Shown piece by piece: positions 18,584-21,561 of a stretch of DNA of 21,561 nt. The position numbers and the translations under genes were made by a program. The DNA comes from Thalassiosira profunda. Lineage: Eukaryota; Bacillariophyta; Thalassiosirophyceae; Thalassiosirales; Thalassiosiraceae. Under the pieces are notes generated by a model. It was given only the letters and a program-made list of their open reading frames with translations. It ran no database searches and was not told where the DNA came from. Every line of letters begins with the position of its first letter. The stretch's first letter is position 1. Location of the stretch: contig JALLAP010000063.1 in assembly GCA_036939355.1 (NCBI GenBank), forward strand, positions 1 to 21,561, written 5' to 3'.

Positions 18584-20419
18584 ATGCGGTATCCTATGCT
18601 CCTATCGATACTGTGCCTCGGCACCGGGGTGGCGGAAGCGGAGCCCCCCGCCGGCTTCGAGGTCTGCCTCACCGCGGATGCCTGCGAGCAGCAGTTTGGC
18701 AAGCTTGGCCTGAGCGGGTACTTCTACGCCGGCCCGAACTACCCCGTGCCGGGTTGCTTCAGAAAGGGAAGCAACGTTTACTTTGGGACCGAGGGGACCG
18801 AGGCGGAGATGGCCGAGGCGGAGCTGTCGGGGGTGCGCGAGCGGGTGTGGTGCGAGACCATCCCCGCATCTACCACCGCGCCGGCAACCGAGGCTGCATC
18901 TACCACCGCGCCGGCGACCGAGGCGGCCCTCGAGACCACGGAGAGTGCATCAACCACCATGCAGGCGACGGAGGTTGCATCGACCGAGGCCGCTTCGAGC
19001 AGCACTGTGCAGGCAGCAACGGAGGCTGCATCGACCGAGGCCACTTCGAGCACTGTGCTAGCATCTACCGCCGTGCCGGTGACGACGGAAGCTTCATCGA
19101 CTGATGCCACGACGGGGACTGACGATTCTGGTTCTCTTGCCTCATCTTCCACCGTGCCTGCAACACAAGCAGCATCGTCCGAGACTACTGCTGCTTCTAT
19201 CGAAGCTACCGCGGCCATTGAAGGCGCCGGAACCGTGGAGACCACAGGACCGACGTCTGAGGGAACAGATGAAGCAGCGGATGATTCGCCGCTCGAGAAG
19301 GAGCCAGTCTTCCTGGACGTCGTCGATTTCGCCGGAGCAGCCACCACCCCGACAGATCCCTCGTCGACAGAAGCGGCTAGTAGCAGTGCTAGCTCTGTGC
19401 CTGCCACTGAGGCAGCGGCGACTGAGGCCACAGAGGCTGGTGGGTCCAACGTCGCGAGCACCGTGCCGGCGACTGAGGCCGCAGCGCAAACACAGCCCAC
19501 AGAGGGTGACGGACTCGCCGCTGTTGAGACTACCGAGGCACCACCGCTCTCGGATTGCCCTCTCGCCTACGACATGGGCAAAAGCACGTACGCCCAAGAC
19601 GAACAGGTCGAATTAGGGTCGCAAATCTTTCAGTGCGCCGACTCCTTCTATTGCAACATCGCCGAATGGGACGTGGTGCTGCTGGAAGCAAATCCTAACG
19701 CCAAGGAGCTTTGGGACTCTGCGTGGGCTTTGATTGGCCCGTGTGCGGGTGGCACCGATGGTCCGGTAGGCATTGAGGCCGATGACAGTGAGACGGCGTC
19801 GAGGGACGAGGTCGACGAGTCGACGACGTCGTCGACAAAGCCAAAGAAAGATGACGTCGGCGAAGGCAAAGGTGGGGCCGCGAAGATCGAAGGCGATAAG
19901 AAACCAAGTGGCAGCGGCAAGAAGCCAGGTGGCAGCAAGAACGCGGGCAAAGGAAAGGATAAGGGCAAGTCGAAGTCCAAGAACAAGGGCAAGGTCGTTC
20001 AAAACAAGCTGTTGGCTTCGACGGAACAGGCGGAGCCGGATGATAAGAAGCTGTGGATCCTTGGCGCCGTCTTCGGTGGCCTGTGCGTGGCACTGCTGGG
20101 CATGTACGCCTTGAAGAGGAAAAGAAAGAACCGCGTCGACGACCGGGAGTACGACGGGGCCTTCTCTGCCAGGGAGGACGAGGTGCCACCGGTCACGTCG
20201 GTAACTTGGGGAGACGAGGGCAACAATGAGGATGGGATGGTTTTGGAGAGCAGCAAAACCGAGGATTACGAGGCGGCCATCACTGGACGATCGGGGCATT
20301 CCGAGTCGCGGTACTCGGAGGATCCGTCGGCAGTGGGGAACGGGTCGCAGATTGAGAGTCGGAACGCGAGCGATCTGGCGGGGGCGGATGCCTGCTGGAC
20401 AATGATCGACTGTGTGTGA
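18584..20419 (+). CDS. Mucin-like type I membrane glycoprotein with two cysteine modules
   Basis: From the ATG at 18584 the single-exon protein has 611 residues. Residues 1-19 (MRYPMLLSILCLGTGVAEA) are a signal peptide. Cys module 1, at about 20-93, includes CLTADACEQQFG, PGCFRKGSNVYFGTEGTEAE and RERVWCET. A Ser/Thr/Ala/Glu-rich region follows at about 94-322, opening with ASTTAPATEA repeats, and is a likely O-glycosylated stalk. Cys module 2, at about 323-386, has SDCPLAYDMGKSTYAQDEQV, FQCADSFYCNIAEWD and AWALIGPC. This resembles carbohydrate-binding-like modules common in diatom surface proteins. A Lys/Gly/Ser-rich linker follows, then a transmembrane helix at about 489-511 (ILGAVFGGLCVALLGMYA), a KRKRKNR stop-transfer and a 100-residue acidic tail. 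The role is probably cell-surface or wall attachment. The similarities are from memory and need a profile search. Confidence 0.87.
   Translation: MRYPMLLSILCLGTGVAEAEPPAGFEVCLTADACEQQFGKLGLSGYFYAGPNYPVPGCFRKGSNVYFGTEGTEAEMAEAELSGVRERVWCETIPASTTAPATEAASTTAPATEAALETTESASTTMQATEVASTEAASSSTVQAATEAASTEATSSTVLASTAVPVTTEASSTDATTGTDDSGSLASSSTVPATQAASSETTAASIEATAAIEGAGTVETTGPTSEGTDEAADDSPLEKEPVFLDVVDFAGAATTPTDPSSTEAASSSASSVPATEAAATEATEAGGSNVASTVPATEAAAQTQPTEGDGLAAVETTEAPPLSDCPLAYDMGKSTYAQDEQVELGSQIFQCADSFYCNIAEWDVVLLEANPNAKELWDSAWALIGPCAGGTDGPVGIEADDSETASRDEVDESTTSSTKPKKDDVGEGKGGAAKIEGDKKPSGSGKKPGGSKNAGKGKDKGKSKSKNKGKVVQNKLLASTEQAEPDDKKLWILGAVFGGLCVALLGMYALKRKRKNRVDDREYDGAFSAREDEVPPVTSVTWGDEGNNEDGMVLESSKTEDYEAAITGRSGHSESRYSEDPSAVGNGSQIESRNASDLAGADACWTMIDCV
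18866..18925 (+). repeat. Two 30-bp coding tandem repeats (ASTTAPATEA)
   Basis: Units at 18866-18895 and 18896-18925 are near-identical at the DNA level and encode ASTTAPATEA twice. More diverged copies of the same kind (e.g. STTMQATEVA, SSTVQAATEA) continue to about 19140. Because the unit length is a multiple of three, the other frames and the reverse strand are also open here. Confidence 0.85.
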
Positions 20420-20548
20420 GGAGTGTCACGGTTTCAATGCATACTACTTGTTTTACTAGGTCTGTTTATGTGAAGTGTGCGCCGGAGCTCGAATACGGTG
20501 GACGTTGGTGTCGGCTGCCCCAAAGTATTCCGGCCGCGAACTAGTCCC

Positions 20549-20833
20549 TTACAGATCCTCGTCGTCGCCCTCCGGCAGGGGCACCGCGGCAGCCGCCGCA
20601 AGGACCGCCTCGTATTTCTGTTTCGCCAACTCGTCAAGTTGCTCTTTCATTTTGTCGTTCTCCCTCTGCAGCTTCTCCATCCTGTTCACGAGGTCACCGA
20701 TGTGAGCATGATGCTCCTCGACAATCGACATAATACGGCTTTGTAGCTGCAGTAGGTTACCAATGTTCTGGCAGTTTCTCGCAACACACCCGGTGATATC
20801 CATGCCATCGGCAACTTCTTGAATGGAGGACAT
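20549..20833 (-). CDS. Small coiled-coil protein (94 residues), function unknown
   Basis: This is a single exon with its ATG at 20833. The N-terminal part (MSSIQEVADGMDITGCVARN, then CQNIGNLLQLQSRIMSIVEE) looks like an amphipathic helix pair. It is followed by a heptad-rich coiled coil (LVNRMEKLQRENDKMKEQLD) and then AAAAAVPLPEGDDEDL, an acidic tail. There is no signal peptide or membrane segment. The size and pattern resemble small adaptor subunits of larger complexes, but no family is recognised. It shares a 134-bp upstream region with another small coiled-coil gene. Confidence 0.7.
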   Translation of the reverse strand: MSSIQEVADGMDITGCVARNCQNIGNLLQLQSRIMSIVEEHHAHIGDLVNRMEKLQRENDKMKEQLDELAKQKYEAVLAAAAAVPLPEGDDEDL

Positions 20834-20967
20834 GGTGTTAGGGGCTCAATGTTCAATGTTCAATGTTCAATCGTCGGGCTCTCTTTGTCTCTCGAGTGGT
20901 CGAAATCCATCGCCCGAGAAAACGAAAGTCTTCAGCGCAACACCACTCCAGAGCACAAAGTACAACC
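20834..20967. promoter_or_regulatory. Shared upstream region of two small coiled-coil genes
   Basis: Only 134 bases separate the two ATGs. A 7-bp tandem repeat sits 13 bp from the minus-strand start codon. The two genes very probably share control elements. Confidence 0.45.
20846..20871. repeat. 7-bp tandem repeat TCAATGT, about 3.7 copies
   Basis: TCAATGT occurs at 20846-20852, 20853-20859 and 20860-20866, followed by TCAAT at 20867-20871. It lies in the shared upstream region, close to the minus-strand ATG, and so probably in its 5' untranslated region. Confidence 0.85.
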
Positions 20968-21372
20968 ATGGAGGATCTTCGGGCAAGGATCCAGCAGTTG
21001 GAGCTCCAGAGGGCGGAGGATCGGACCGAAGATCGGTCCGAGGGGGAGCTCCGGGTGCTGCAGCTTGAGCTCAAGATGCTCAAGGCTCAGGAGATGAGCA
21101 AGGATTTCAAGCAAGTGGCCCAGATTATGAAGGGGATTGTGGATGAACAGGTTGAGCAGAGGAAAGTCAACGCGAGCCAGAGGACATTCAACGAGGAGGT
21201 CTCGCGCCGTCTCAGCGCCATCGAGAAGCGCCTCGGCATTGCTCCCGTCAATCTGGACGACGATGGAACCGATGGTGAGTCACACTGTTGCGAAGTACGA
21301 TCCTCCGCTCTGCCAATCTGTCACTGTTCTGACATCGCGCGTGTGCCCTTCTGCGTTGCCCCCGAAGAGTAA
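20968..21372 (+). CDS. Small coiled-coil protein (103 residues spliced), function unknown
   Basis: Exon 1 is 20968-21274 (ATG in context AACCATGG). The intron is 21275-21367 (93 nt, GTGAGT, branch-like TTCTGACATC, end CCGAAG). Exon 2 has only five bases, completing a Glu codon and TAA at 21370-21372. The protein is almost wholly helical and charged: MEDLRARIQQLELQRAEDRT, LQLELKMLKAQEMSKDFKQV, RTFNEEVSRRLSAIEKRLG, ending DDDGTDE. The intron length is a multiple of three and it has no stop, so retention adds 31 residues with several cysteines before the same stop. The AAG acceptor is unusual, but donor and branch site fit the other introns here. No family is recognised. Its divergent partner is another small coiled-coil protein. 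Confidence 0.72.
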   Translation: MEDLRARIQQLELQRAEDRTEDRSEGELRVLQLELKMLKAQEMSKDFKQVAQIMKGIVDEQVEQRKVNASQRTFNEEVSRRLSAIEKRLGIAPVNLDDDGTDGESHCCEVRSSALPICHCSDIARVPFCVAPEE

Positions 21373-21481
21373 CCCGGCCACTGCCATGCAATTGTGGGTG
21401 GCTTTCTATGCTGAAGCGATAAGCCAATACTGTAAAGATGAGAATTAATGAGCAGCAGCTAATAGTGTTTCTTCGCCGCCT

Positions 21482-21561
21482 CTACAGCTCATTCCGACTT
21501 TCGTCTCGCACCTTCTCGGCCTTCTCCTCCTTCTCTAACAGCTCGCCGTCCGCGTCCGGCT
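21482..21561 (-). CDS. 3' end of a gene running off the right edge (partial)
   Basis: On the minus strand a frame is open from the window edge to a TAG at 21484-21482 and encodes a charged C-terminus, PDADGELLEKEEKAEKVRD, then ESRNEL. The Glu/Lys-rich helical character and its position, convergent with the coiled-coil gene, support a real gene end. The other two minus frames look less protein-like. Nothing can be said about function. Confidence 0.45.
   Translation of the reverse strand, partial: PDADGELLEKEEKAEKVRDESRNEL

Noticed and set aside
18778..19500. Minus-strand 240-codon Val/Ala/Ser ORF and plus-strand alternative frames over the mucin stalk
   Set aside because: The coding repeat unit is a multiple of three, so all frames stay open. 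Only one frame has a signal peptide, cysteine modules and membrane span.

Overview
The window is nuclear DNA from a compact, GC-rich eukaryotic genome. Coding regions are interrupted by short introns, mostly 60-94 nt. Most have a GTGAGT or GTGCGT donor and a CTNAY-like branch site such as CTGAC, CTCAAC or CTAAC. IFT81 means the lineage builds or recently built a cilium. The mucin-like gene at 18584-20419 carries two cysteine modules of a kind I know from diatoms and related heterokont algae. My best guess is therefore a flagellate-forming stramenopile alga (diatom or bolidophyte relative). This is inference, not proof.

Layout, left to right: 3' tail of a possible gene (+, 2-184); acidic small protein (-, 550-1072); protein with two KOW/SH3-like segments (+, 1477-2562); Sec14/CRAL-TRIO protein (-, 2635-4500); LAMTOR2-like Ragulator roadblock protein (+, 4645-5377); secreted protein with two PA domains (-, 5528-6991); possible 57-residue membrane microprotein (+, 7239-7486); large Tudor-like acidic/basic/coiled-coil protein (+, 7683-9731); IFT81 (-, 10199-12095); one or two doubtful small ORFs (+, 12277-12595); DEAD-box helicase of the DDX5/Dbp2 type (-, 12659-14691); Bmt2-type 25S rRNA adenine methyltransferase (+, 14917-16098); probable mitochondrial RRM-like protein (-, 16151-18204); mucin-like type I membrane glycoprotein (+, 18584-20419); two small divergent coiled-coil proteins (-, 20549-20833 and +, 20968-21372); 3' tail of another gene (-, 21482-21561).

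Gene orientation alternates almost perfectly. Nearly every gene shares a short upstream region (134-404 bp) with one neighbour and a short downstream region (52-150 bp, one of 467 bp) with the other. The likely units of regulation are therefore divergent pairs. The Dbp2/Bmt2 pair makes functional sense because both act in ribosome or RNP biogenesis. The RRM/mucin pair shares an upstream region with two identical TCACGTGA palindromes 32 bp apart. No mobile element, CRISPR array, rRNA or tRNA gene was recognised. The genes most worth follow-up are those without a family: the Tudor-like protein, the tandem KOW protein, the microprotein and the two small coiled-coil proteins.
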